Shown here: in pieces, positions 34,306-42,865 of the stretch
Layout: every line of letters starts with the position of its first letter
Position numbering within the stretch: position 1 is the first letter of the stretch
Assembly: GCF_900109645.1 (NCBI RefSeq)
Contig: NZ_FOBG01000003.1
Location: forward strand, 372,001-436,000
Reading direction: 5' to 3'
DNA: 64,000 bases
Origin: Duganella sp. CF402
Lineage (GTDB): Bacteria > Pseudomonadota > Gammaproteobacteria > Burkholderiales > Burkholderiaceae_D
Notes under the pieces: generated by a model
Seen by the model: the letters and a program-made list of their open reading frames with translations, nothing else
Told to the model about the DNA's origin: nothing
Database searches by the model: none
Position numbers and translations under genes: made by a program

Positions 34306-35866
34306 GGATGGGGTGGCCCGGGCGTGGCAGCCCGTGGCGCTTGATATGGTTGATCAGCTCGCGGTTGGTGGGCAGGCCGGCCAGCATCTTGCGGGTCAGC
34401 GTTTGCGCCTCGGCGAAATAAGCGTCGGCCAGCTGCGGCAGGTCCGAGCGGCGGCGGGCGTCGCCGTAGTCGGTCGCGAAGCCCATGCCGTACAGGATGT
34501 ACTGGTAGCTGGCCGCCGGAAACACTTCCTCGATGCGCGGCAAGTCGTAGTGCGACGGCGGCTGGTAACGCCACAAGGCCAGCAGTTCCTGCAGGCGCGG
34601 CGGCACCGACGACGCTTGCCGGTTGTCGCGCCAGTAGGCGCTGTCGTCGCGCTTGCTGAGGAGGTAGTGCAGCTTGAGGAAATCGATCACGCGTTCCCAG
34701 CGGTAGCGGAAAGCGTCGTTGTAGCGCTGGGCGGCGATCTCCATGCCGGCGCGGTTGTCGGGCAGCACGTCGGCCAGCGTGGCCGCGCCCAGTTCCACCA
34801 TCGCCAGCGCCGACGCTTCCAGCGGCTCGATGAAGCCGGCCGACTGGCCGATGGCGACGCAGTTGCGGTGCCAGAAGTGCTCGCGGTAGCCGGGCTGGAA
34901 CGACAGCTTGCGCGGCATCGGCGCCTCCTGCGCGCCGCTGGTCTGGCGCACGTAAGCTTGCAGCGCTTTCTCGGCCTGCTCGTCGCTGGTGTGCGCGCTG
35001 GAATACACATAGCCGATGCCGCGCCGGGTCGGCAGGCCGATGTCCCAGATCCAGCCGGCCGCCTGCGCGGTGGAATTGGTTTGCGAGGCGATCGGGCTGT
35101 GCTCGTCCGGATAGGGCAGCTGCAGCGCCAGCGCGCTGTCGTTGAACAGGATGTGGCGCTGCGAGCGCAGCGGCACGCCATAGTGCTGGCCCAGCAGCAG
35201 CGATTGCGCGCCGCTGCAGTCGATGAACAGGTCGGCCGCGATGGCGCCGTGGTGGCGCGTCTGCAGCGCGGCGATGTCGCCGTGGTCGTGCGACTGCACG
35301 CCGGCCACATGGTCGACTATGTGGCGCACCTGCAGCCGCTCGATGCAATGGCGGCGCAGGAACACGCCGAACTTGCCGGCGTCGAGGTGGTAGCCGTAGT
35401 TGGACACGGCCGCGTATTCCGGCGTGGCGGCCTGCTTGGGCGCGCGCCCGTGCAGGCACAGCTGCGGCTGGAAACTGGCCAGGTCGGCAAACGCGACATC
35501 GGGCCGGGTCTGGCGCCAGCGCGCCGCCAGGTTGGCTTCGCCGTAGCCCTGCGGCACGACAAAGGGATGGAAGTAAAAATCGTCATCGCCGCCGGTGACC
35601 CAGCGGTTAAAGCGCGAGCCCTGCTTGAAAGCGGCGTCGCATTCGCGGAAGAAATCGGATTCGGACACGCCGATGCGGGCCAGCGTATCGCGCATGCTGG
35701 GCCAGGTGCCCTCGCCCACGCCGATCGGCGCCACGTCGGGCGATTCCAGCAAGGTGACGCGCACGCGCGCGCCCGGATGCGCGGCATGTTCGGCCGCGAT
35801 CACGCCGGCCGTCAGCCAGCCGGCCGAGCCGCCACCCACGATCACAATGTGTCGTAGTTCACTCAT
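34295..35866 (-). CDS. Tryptophan-halogenase-like flavoprotein B, variant motifs
   Basis: This 523-aa protein is homologous to halogenase-like protein A at its motifs. The FAD motif is IVIVGGGSAGWLTAG (7-21). K81 (AFKQGSRF) matches the catalytic lysine. The WxWxIP box reads W272IW274DIG, with glycine in place of proline. The active-site IEPLEASAL keeps the glutamate (E350) but has alanine for the following serine. These changes make ordinary tryptophan halogenation less certain. It is the first gene after the receptor, with a terminator-like hairpin between them, and overlaps sapC by 11 nt. Confidence 0.85.
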   Translation of the reverse strand: MSELRHIVIVGGGSAGWLTAGVIAAEHAAHPGARVRVTLLESPDVAPIGVGEGTWPSMRDTLARIGVSESDFFRECDAAFKQGSRFNRWVTGGDDDFYFHPFVVPQGYGEANLAARWRQTRPDVAFADLASFQPQLCLHGRAPKQAATPEYAAVSNYGYHLDAGKFGVFLRRHCIERLQVRHIVDHVAGVQSHDHGDIAALQTRHHGAIAADLFIDCSGAQSLLLGQHYGVPLRSQRHILFNDSALALQLPYPDEHSPIASQTNSTAQAAGWIWDIGLPTRRGIGYVYSSAHTSDEQAEKALQAYVRQTSGAQEAPMPRKLSFQPGYREHFWHRNCVAIGQSAGFIEPLEASALAMVELGAATLADVLPDNRAGMEIAAQRYNDAFRYRWERVIDFLKLHYLLSKRDDSAYWRDNRQASSVPPRLQELLALWRYQPPSHYDLPRIEEVFPAASYQYILYGMGFATDYGDARRRSDLPQLADAYFAEAQTLTRKMLAGLPTNRELINHIKRHGLPRPGHPIHDQ

Positions 35867-35880
35867 GCAGTACCCTGGAC

Positions 35881-35915
35881 AAAAAAAGCAGGCCGCCAGG
35901 ATGGCACGGCCTGCT
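35881..35915 (-). terminator. Terminator between the TonB receptor and halogenase B genes
   Basis: AGCAGGCCG and CGGCCTGCT form a 9-bp stem with an 11-nt loop. On the minus strand seven T residues follow. It lies 15 nt before the halogenase B start. It probably lets receptor mRNA accumulate above the downstream enzymes. Confidence 0.75.
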
Positions 35916-35977
35916 GCAAGTGTCGGGGCGGCACGACCCGCCCCTCCCCCTCTCAGTACTTCAGTACTACAGAGTCT

Positions 35978-38956
35978 TTAGAACTTGTAGCGCGCCGACA
36001 GCATGTAGCGTGGGCCCGATTGGACGATGTTCAACACCATCTTCTCGGTACGGCCATGCACGCGCTGCAGTTCGTCGGTCAGGTTGATGGCCTCGAACTG
36101 GAAGCTCAGGTTCTTGTTCCAGGCATAGCCCACGCTCAAGTCCACCTGGCCATACGGCTCCACGTATTGCGGGTTGGCGCCGGCCAGGTCGGTGGTCGAG
36201 GACAGGAACTCGCCGCGCCAGTTGTAGGCGAGACGGCCGCTCCACTTGTCATCCTCGTAGATACCGACCACGTTGGCCGAGTTCGACAGCCCCACCAGCG
36301 CGAACTGGTCGCCCTTGCTGGTGTTGTTGAACGCCAGGCCCGCTTTCACGTAGGTGTAGTTGGCCTGCACGCCGAAGCCGCTGTTGCCGAACATGTGCTG
36401 CCAGTTGACCTCGGCACCGTGCACGTTGGCCGACTTGGCGTTGACGTAGCTGGTGGTCTGGAAGTTGATGATCGGATCGCTCGGCTGGCCGGTGATGACG
36501 CCGGTGATTTCACCTTTCTCATTGTCCGGCCCGCGTACCACGCCAGGCTGGCCGTTGAAGTTCTTGAAGATGAAGTTACGGATGCAAGCGGTGTCGGTCA
36601 CGATACAACCACCGGCCAGCGCCGCGTTCCAGTACTTGCCGCCCACCGGGGTGTGCAGGTTAGCCTGTGGAATGTCGGTCACCGACTGGCCGGCGTAGTT
36701 GCTCAGCTTCTTGCCGAACAGGCCCAGCGACACCACGCTCTTGTCGTTGTAGTACCACTCGGCCGACAGGTCGAGGTTGCGCGACTTGACCGGTTTCAGT
36801 GCCGGGTTACCCGTCGAGGCGCTGTCGCCGTTGACGTTGGCGGTGGCGCCGATGGTGGTGCCGCCCTGGATCTGGTCGTAGCGCGGACGGCCGATGGTGG
36901 TGCCATAGCTGGCGCGGACCTTGAAGTCACGGCGCAGGTCGGCATCCCAGTCGACGCTCGGCAGCGCATTGCTGTACGAACCGCTCTGCGAGGTGAAGGC
37001 CTTGCCGTTGAAGGTGACCGGGAACTCATTCTGCGAGACCCAGCGGATTTCGGTCGGCGTCTGCGACAGCGCGGTCGACAGCACGTCGGTCTTCTCGAAG
37101 CGCACGCCGATACCGGTGTGCATCGGGATCGCGGTATCCCACTCGGTCACCAGCTGGACGTGGGCCGACTTGGATTTCTCCTCGGTGCGGCGGTCGTAGT
37201 CCGGGTTGGACAGGCTAGGCATGTACAGCGCCGGCTTGCCGGTGGCGTCCGACACCACCTGGCGGATGGCGGCGAAGTTGAAGATGTGGATCTGGTTGAA
37301 CAGGTTAGGGTCGTTCACGCCATCCATCTTGCTGAAGTACTTGCGCAGGTCATCCGCGTGGAACAGCGATTGCGGATAGTCCGAAGCCTTGGTGGCGCCG
37401 CCCCAGGTGTCGCTCTGCACTTGCTGGAAGGCGGAACGGTTGTTGACCTTGGTTGCCGACACGCCGAAGTTCAGGTTCGACGCTTCCAGCAGCTTCCAGC
37501 TACCGGTGGCCTGGGCCTGGTCGATCTTCATCTTCTGGTAGCCTTCCTGGAACCAGGAGCCCGACACCTGCATCGGCGCCTTGATGAAGTCGGCGCCCTG
37601 GATGCTCAGCACCGGCATTTCGTGGCTGAAGTCGACGCGGGTGTTGCCACGGCTGAAGGACACGGTGGCCAGGTTGTTGGCCGAGCCGAACGGGCTGTCC
37701 TTCATCGATTCCGCAGTCGAGTGGTGGGCGTCGAACATGAACTTCAGGTCCGAGTTCGGTTTCCAGACGGCGTTGAAGCCCAGCGATTTGTTTTCCGACT
37801 TGGTGGCGTAGTCGCCGCCGTTCATGGCGATATCCTGCGCCGTGACGTTTTCCTGGTAGAAGATCGGCGAGGACACCGGACCGCCGGTCCACGAGCTCAC
37901 CGACGGACCCATGTTGAACCAGGCGCTCAGCTCGTGCGACTTGGTCTGGATCTTGTTCTGCGAGTAGGTGTAGTCCAGGGTGGTGACCAGTTCCTTGACT
38001 GGCTTGAACTGCAGGGTCAGCTGGCCGTTGGTACGCTGGCGCTGCATGCCCTTCATGTAGTACGAGATATTCTGCGGCACCGAGTACACGCTGCTGCCGG
38101 TCGGACGGTTGGTGATGTCGCCGTAGCCGGCCTGGCCCGCTTGCGGGATAGTACCCCAGTTGTTTTCATCGGCGCTGAATGGGCCGCGCCAGCCGTTCGG
38201 GATGCCCGACTGGTTCACGCCCAGGTTGCGCTCCTGGTAGCTGCCGCTGATAGCGATACCAAACATGCCGTCAGCCGAGGTGTTCGAGTAGATGCCCGAG
38301 ATTTCCGGAGTCAGCGAGCTCGAGGCCTTGTCTTCGCCTGGCAGGTTGTTGTTCGAGGTGTCGTACACGCCCTTGATGCCGACGCTGGCCTGCATGCCCG
38401 GACGGTCGAACGGACGCGCGGTCATGATGTTGACGGTGGCGCCAATGCCGCCTGGTGGCGAGTCGGCGCGGCTGGTCTTGTAGACCTGGATCTGCGAGAT
38501 CGCTTCCGAGGCCAGGTTGGAGAAGTCGAAGGCGCGGCCCGACAGGTCGCCCAGGTTGGAGGTCGGCATCTGGCGGCCGTTCAGCAGCACCATATTGAGG
38601 TCGGGACCGACACCGCGCACGGTGACTTTCTGGCCTTCGCCGTTGCTGCGGTCGATCGACACGCCGGAAATGCGCTGCAGCGATTCGGCCAGGTTGGTGT
38701 CCGGGAACTTACCGATGTCGTCGGCCACGATGCCGTCGACGATACCGTCGGAATTGCGTTTCAGGTTCAGGGTCGATTGCAGGCTGGCGCGGATACCAGT
38801 CACAACCACTTTCGGTGCGTCGACCTCCTCGGCAGCCTTGGCCACCTCCTGGGCATACGCCGGCAGGAAGCTGGCGCAAGCACTGGCAACCGCCAGGCTG
38901 ATTAAGCGGCGGCTGCGCAGGGGGCGCGCTGAAATCGTTTTCATATTTTTATGCAC
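35978..38956 (-). CDS. TonB-dependent receptor, Xanthomonas/Caulobacter type (TIGR01782-like)
   Basis: This 992-aa outer-membrane receptor has a signal peptide ending in LPAYAQ, a TonB-box-like segment (KVVVTGIRASLQST) and the characteristic DGIVADDIGKFPDTNLAESL. The plug follows (VSIDRSNGEGQKVTVRGVGP, VLLNGRQMP), then a 22-strand barrel ending in the canonical YKF phenylalanine. This class is associated with carbohydrate import. I chose GTG at 38956 because GGAG lies 5 nt upstream; ATG at 38944 is possible but too far from it. It diverges from a ROK regulator and heads the halogenase/SapC/cupin genes. Confidence 0.92.
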   Translation of the reverse strand: MHKNMKTISARPLRSRRLISLAVASACASFLPAYAQEVAKAAEEVDAPKVVVTGIRASLQSTLNLKRNSDGIVDGIVADDIGKFPDTNLAESLQRISGVSIDRSNGEGQKVTVRGVGPDLNMVLLNGRQMPTSNLGDLSGRAFDFSNLASEAISQIQVYKTSRADSPPGGIGATVNIMTARPFDRPGMQASVGIKGVYDTSNNNLPGEDKASSSLTPEISGIYSNTSADGMFGIAISGSYQERNLGVNQSGIPNGWRGPFSADENNWGTIPQAGQAGYGDITNRPTGSSVYSVPQNISYYMKGMQRQRTNGQLTLQFKPVKELVTTLDYTYSQNKIQTKSHELSAWFNMGPSVSSWTGGPVSSPIFYQENVTAQDIAMNGGDYATKSENKSLGFNAVWKPNSDLKFMFDAHHSTAESMKDSPFGSANNLATVSFSRGNTRVDFSHEMPVLSIQGADFIKAPMQVSGSWFQEGYQKMKIDQAQATGSWKLLEASNLNFGVSATKVNNRSAFQQVQSDTWGGATKASDYPQSLFHADDLRKYFSKMDGVNDPNLFNQIHIFNFAAIRQVVSDATGKPALYMPSLSNPDYDRRTEEKSKSAHVQLVTEWDTAIPMHTGIGVRFEKTDVLSTALSQTPTEIRWVSQNEFPVTFNGKAFTSQSGSYSNALPSVDWDADLRRDFKVRASYGTTIGRPRYDQIQGGTTIGATANVNGDSASTGNPALKPVKSRNLDLSAEWYYNDKSVVSLGLFGKKLSNYAGQSVTDIPQANLHTPVGGKYWNAALAGGCIVTDTACIRNFIFKNFNGQPGVVRGPDNEKGEITGVITGQPSDPIINFQTTSYVNAKSANVHGAEVNWQHMFGNSGFGVQANYTYVKAGLAFNNTSKGDQFALVGLSNSANVVGIYEDDKWSGRLAYNWRGEFLSSTTDLAGANPQYVEPYGQVDLSVGYAWNKNLSFQFEAINLTDELQRVHGRTEKMVLNIVQSGPRYMLSARYKF

Positions 38957-38975
38957 TTCATCTCCTTTTTTATCA

Positions 38976-39004
38976 TTTATACCGGCTTGGATCGCACGGG
39001 TCGA
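38976..39004 (-). promoter_or_regulatory. Candidate promoter of the receptor locus
   Basis: Minus-strand TCGACC (38999-39004) and TATAAA (38976-38981) are 17 nt apart. The leader would be very short. The 282-bp divergent spacer to the ROK gene also holds an imperfect dyad TTCG-TCAATTGA-TCGAA near 39093-39109 that could be an operator; nothing else was recognised there. Confidence 0.4.
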
Positions 39005-39238
39005 AAGCAATGCCGGAAGTGGTGGCACTACGGTGGGCGTGATGGTGCCCGAAAGACAAGTTCAGGATAGGAGAAACGCTTCCATTCGTCAATTGATCGA
39101 ACAAACTCCAGGCCGAAACTATGTAAATCGTTGTAAAGACGCACCAAAGCGGATCGGCCTATGCCCACCTGCAGATCGATAGTCGTTGTGACAAGCTTGG
39201 TGTATGATCCGCAGACGCCTCACTTTGGAAACAGGACC

Positions 39239-40513
39239 ATGATCGTCGCCGGCGACCAGCAATTACTCAAGCAAATCAATCGCATGGCACTGGTGCGCCA
39301 GCTGTGCAGCGAGCCCGGCTTGTCGCGCGCGGCGCTGGCCGAGGCCGTGGGCCTGACCAAATCCACCGTCAGCCTGCTGGTGCGCGAACTGCTGGACGAA
39401 GGCTGGCTGACCGAAAGCGAGCTGCGCGTGACCGGCGCGCTGGGCCGCCGCGCCACGCCGCTGCAGCTCGACGGCGACCGCCTGGCCCTGCTCGGGGCCG
39501 ACATGGGCATCGGCATGGCGCGCATCGTCGCCACCAACCTGCTGGGCGAGGTGCTGGCCGAGCAGGAGCTGCCCTACCTCGATCCGGCCGACACCGCCGG
39601 CTGCATCGCGCTGGTGGCGCAAGGCCTGGGCGAGCTGGCCACCGGCCCGGCGCTGGCCGGGCGCACCGTGCGCGGCATCGGCGTCGGTTTGCACGGCGTG
39701 GTGGACGACGCCACCGGCGTGCTGCACTACGCCCCCCACCTGGGCTGGCGCAATGTCGACGTCGCCAGCCAGCTGCGCAGCCAGTTTGCCGGCAGCGCGC
39801 TGGCCGAGCTGCCGCTGTTCATCCAGAATGAAGCGAACGTGGCGGCGCTGGCCGAGCTGGAATTCTCCGGCCAGATCGGCGCCGACCCGCTGATCTACCT
39901 GAGTATCGGCCACGGCGTCGGCGCCGGCATCATCGTCAACGGCCGCCTGCTGACCGGCTTGTACGGCTTCGCCGGCGAGGTCGGCCACACCATCCTGCAG
40001 CAAGGCGGCCCGGCCTGCTCGTGCGGCCGCCGTGGTTGCGCCGACGCCCTGATCGGCCTGCAAGCGCTGATGGACGAGGTGTACGGCCGGCCGCAGCCAT
40101 CGACGCCGGAACAGCTGGAGCAATTGTTCACCGAAGCCGAAGCGGGCGAGCCGCGTGCCGCGCGCGCGGTGGAAGCGGCCGGACGCAACCTCGGCGTGCT
40201 GCTGAACAATCTGTGGGTGGCGTTCGACCCGATGTGCATCGTGATCGGCGGCGCCGCGCTGCGCCTGGGCGAACGCTTTATCGGGCCGGGCCGGGGCGTG
40301 CTGCACGACTGCGCCAGCGCCACCCTGCTGCCGGCGCCGACCATCCGCACGCCGCATTTCGGCGACAACGCCATCGCCATCGGCGGCGCCGCGATGGCGC
40401 GCCACTACCTGATGCGCCCCTTCGTCGGCCAGGACACGGCGCGCCGCAGCCACGACAAGCTGGGCGGCGAAGTGCCGTCGGCGCTGGCCGCCGGCTTCTG
40501 GGCCTGGAGCTGA
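39239..40513 (+). CDS. ROK family transcriptional regulator
   Basis: This 424-aa protein has an N-terminal winged helix-turn-helix (LSRAALAEAVGLTKSTVSLLVREL) then the ROK kinase-like fold. Sugar-site features are IGVGLHGVVDD, IQNEANVAALAE, GVGAGIIVNG and YGFAGEVGHT, and the zinc cluster is CSCGRRGC. The usual glutamate after the zinc cluster is replaced (CADAL). It resembles NagC/XylR/Mlc regulators that sense sugars. It diverges from the TonB receptor, so it is its probable regulator. ATG at 39239 follows AGGA. Confidence 0.88.
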   Translation: MIVAGDQQLLKQINRMALVRQLCSEPGLSRAALAEAVGLTKSTVSLLVRELLDEGWLTESELRVTGALGRRATPLQLDGDRLALLGADMGIGMARIVATNLLGEVLAEQELPYLDPADTAGCIALVAQGLGELATGPALAGRTVRGIGVGLHGVVDDATGVLHYAPHLGWRNVDVASQLRSQFAGSALAELPLFIQNEANVAALAELEFSGQIGADPLIYLSIGHGVGAGIIVNGRLLTGLYGFAGEVGHTILQQGGPACSCGRRGCADALIGLQALMDEVYGRPQPSTPEQLEQLFTEAEAGEPRAARAVEAAGRNLGVLLNNLWVAFDPMCIVIGGAALRLGERFIGPGRGVLHDCASATLLPAPTIRTPHFGDNAIAIGGAAMARHYLMRPFVGQDTARRSHDKLGGEVPSALAAGFWAWS

Positions 40514-40514
40514 C

Positions 40515-40553
40515 AAAACAAAAGGCCCGGACGCTTGCGCGCTCCGGGCCTTT
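40515..40553. terminator. Bidirectional terminator between rpsJ and the ROK gene
   Basis: AAAGGCCCGGA and its exact complement form an 11-bp stem with an 11-nt loop between convergent genes. Toward rpsJ's downstream side the strand reads TTTTGTTTT, so termination is stronger for tuf-rpsJ. It shows that rpsJ transcription ends here instead of continuing to rplC. Confidence 0.85.
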
Positions 40554-40599
40554 CATCAGCCGGCAGCAGCGCCAGGGCGCGCTGCCAACCTAAACACGA

Positions 40600-40917
40600 T
40601 TACTGCAGTTTGATTTCGACATCAACGCCAGCTGGCAGGTCCAGCTTCATCAGTGCGTCAACGGTCTTGTCGGTTGGGTCGACGATGTCCATCAGGCGCT
40701 GGTGGGTGCGGATTTCGAACTGGTCGCGCGAGGTTTTGTTCACGTGTGGCGAACGCAGCACGTCGAAACGCTGGATGCGGGTTGGCAGTGGAACTGGGCC
40801 TTTGACAACGGCGCCGGTGCGCTTAGCGGTGTCAACGATTTCCAGGGCCGACTGGTCGATCAGCTTGTAGTCGAAAGCCTTCAGGCGGATACGGATTTTT
40901 TGATTGGTAACGGTCAT
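40600..40917 (-). CDS. rpsJ: 30S ribosomal protein S10
   Basis: This 105-aa protein contains QKIRIRLKAFDYKLIDQSA, PLPTRIQRFDVLRSPHVNK and RTHQRLMDIVDPTDKTVDA. It functions in 30S head assembly and NusB-dependent antitermination. It follows tuf by 127 bp and is closed by a terminator; rplC, its normal downstream neighbour, begins 11.3 kb away on the same strand. Confidence 0.98.
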   Translation of the reverse strand: MTVTNQKIRIRLKAFDYKLIDQSALEIVDTAKRTGAVVKGPVPLPTRIQRFDVLRSPHVNKTSRDQFEIRTHQRLMDIVDPTDKTVDALMKLDLPAGVDVEIKLQ

Positions 40918-40987
40918 GATAATTCCTTGAAAGAGCGAACTGGCAACTTTGTAGCGCCAGCAATTTTAAAAAGAACGAGTTTGGTAC

Positions 40988-41026
40988 AACAGGGCCGACA
41001 TGGTATCACGCCATGCCGGCCCTGTT
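40988..41026 (-). other. Long hairpin between tuf and rpsJ
   Basis: Sixteen-nt arms (AACAGGGCCGACATGG and complement with one mismatch) with a 7-nt loop lie in the 127-bp tuf-rpsJ spacer. A T-rich patch follows some 13 nt downstream on the minus strand. Probably a partial terminator or processing hairpin that lowers rpsJ relative to tuf mRNA. Confidence 0.55.
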
Positions 41027-41044
41027 TCACGCCAAGCTAAAAAA

Positions 41045-42235
<1,191 letters not shown>

Positions 42236-42320
42236 TTTAGACTCCTAACGATTTTGGTGTGATTGGCAGGGAACCCTGCCCAACTTTGATAGTGCTACCG
42301 TACTGCCGTACTGCGTATTC

Positions 42321-42395
<75 letters not shown>

Positions 42396-42452
42396 TTATT
42401 GGGTACTACGCTTTACAACTGCGATGCTTGCGCATCTGAATTGCAACAACAC

Positions 42453-42526
42453 TGGAGCGGGTGAAGGGAATCGAACCCTCGTCATAAGCTTGGAAGGCTT
42501 CAGCTCTACCATTGAGCTACACCCGC
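42453..42526 (-). tRNA. tRNA-Gly (TCC)
   Basis: A 74-nt cloverleaf with encoded CCA. The acceptor GCGGGTG pairs with CACCCGC. The anticodon loop CTTCCAA gives TCC, and the T-loop is GGTTCGATTCC. It lies between the Thr and Tyr tRNA genes. Confidence 0.96.
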
Positions 42527-42585
42527 GAGGTATTGGTTCAATTCATCATTCACTTACTGCGCCACTCAGTCTTTTTGCAAAAACT

Positions 42586-42670
42586 TGGTGGAGGGGACTG
42601 GATTCGAACCAGTGTACTCTGAGAGAACGGATTTACAGTCCGTCGCCTTTAACCACTCGGCCACCCCTCC
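42586..42670 (-). tRNA. tRNA-Tyr (GTA)
   Basis: An 85-nt class II tRNA with long variable arm and encoded CCA. The acceptor GGAGGGG pairs with CCCCTCC. The anticodon loop CTGTAAA gives GTA. First gene of the tRNA-tuf transcript, 8 nt or so from the predicted start site. Confidence 0.96.
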
Positions 42671-42684
42671 GCGAGGAACCGCAG

Positions 42685-42713
42685 AGTATGAAGCAATTTT
42701 TCTGAGCTGTCAA
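42685..42713 (-). promoter_or_regulatory. Promoter of the tRNA-Tyr-Gly-Thr-tuf operon
   Basis: Minus-strand TTGACA (42708-42713, perfect -35) and CATACT (42685-42690) have 17-nt spacing. A GC-rich discriminator (CTGCGG) follows, as expected for a stringently controlled stable-RNA promoter. Transcription would start about 8 nt before tRNA-Tyr. Confidence 0.8.
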
Positions 42714-42802
42714 CCCGTTTTCATCTTGTCGATGTCGCGCTGATAGTTCGTCTGCTTCGGGGCGAGATTTTAAACGCACGAACTGCAATTGTGCAAGTGT
42801 TG

Positions 42803-42831
42803 TTTTTACGCTGAACAATTTCCTATACAAT
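42803..42831 (+). promoter_or_regulatory. Candidate promoter of the GGDEF-EAL gene
   Basis: TTTTTA and TACAAT (42826-42831) with 17-nt spacing lie 35 nt before the start codon. The -10 matches five of six bases and the -35 is weak. Confidence 0.35.
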
Positions 42832-42865
42832 CAGTTGATCAAATGAAACTCTCGGAGCCTTGCGT

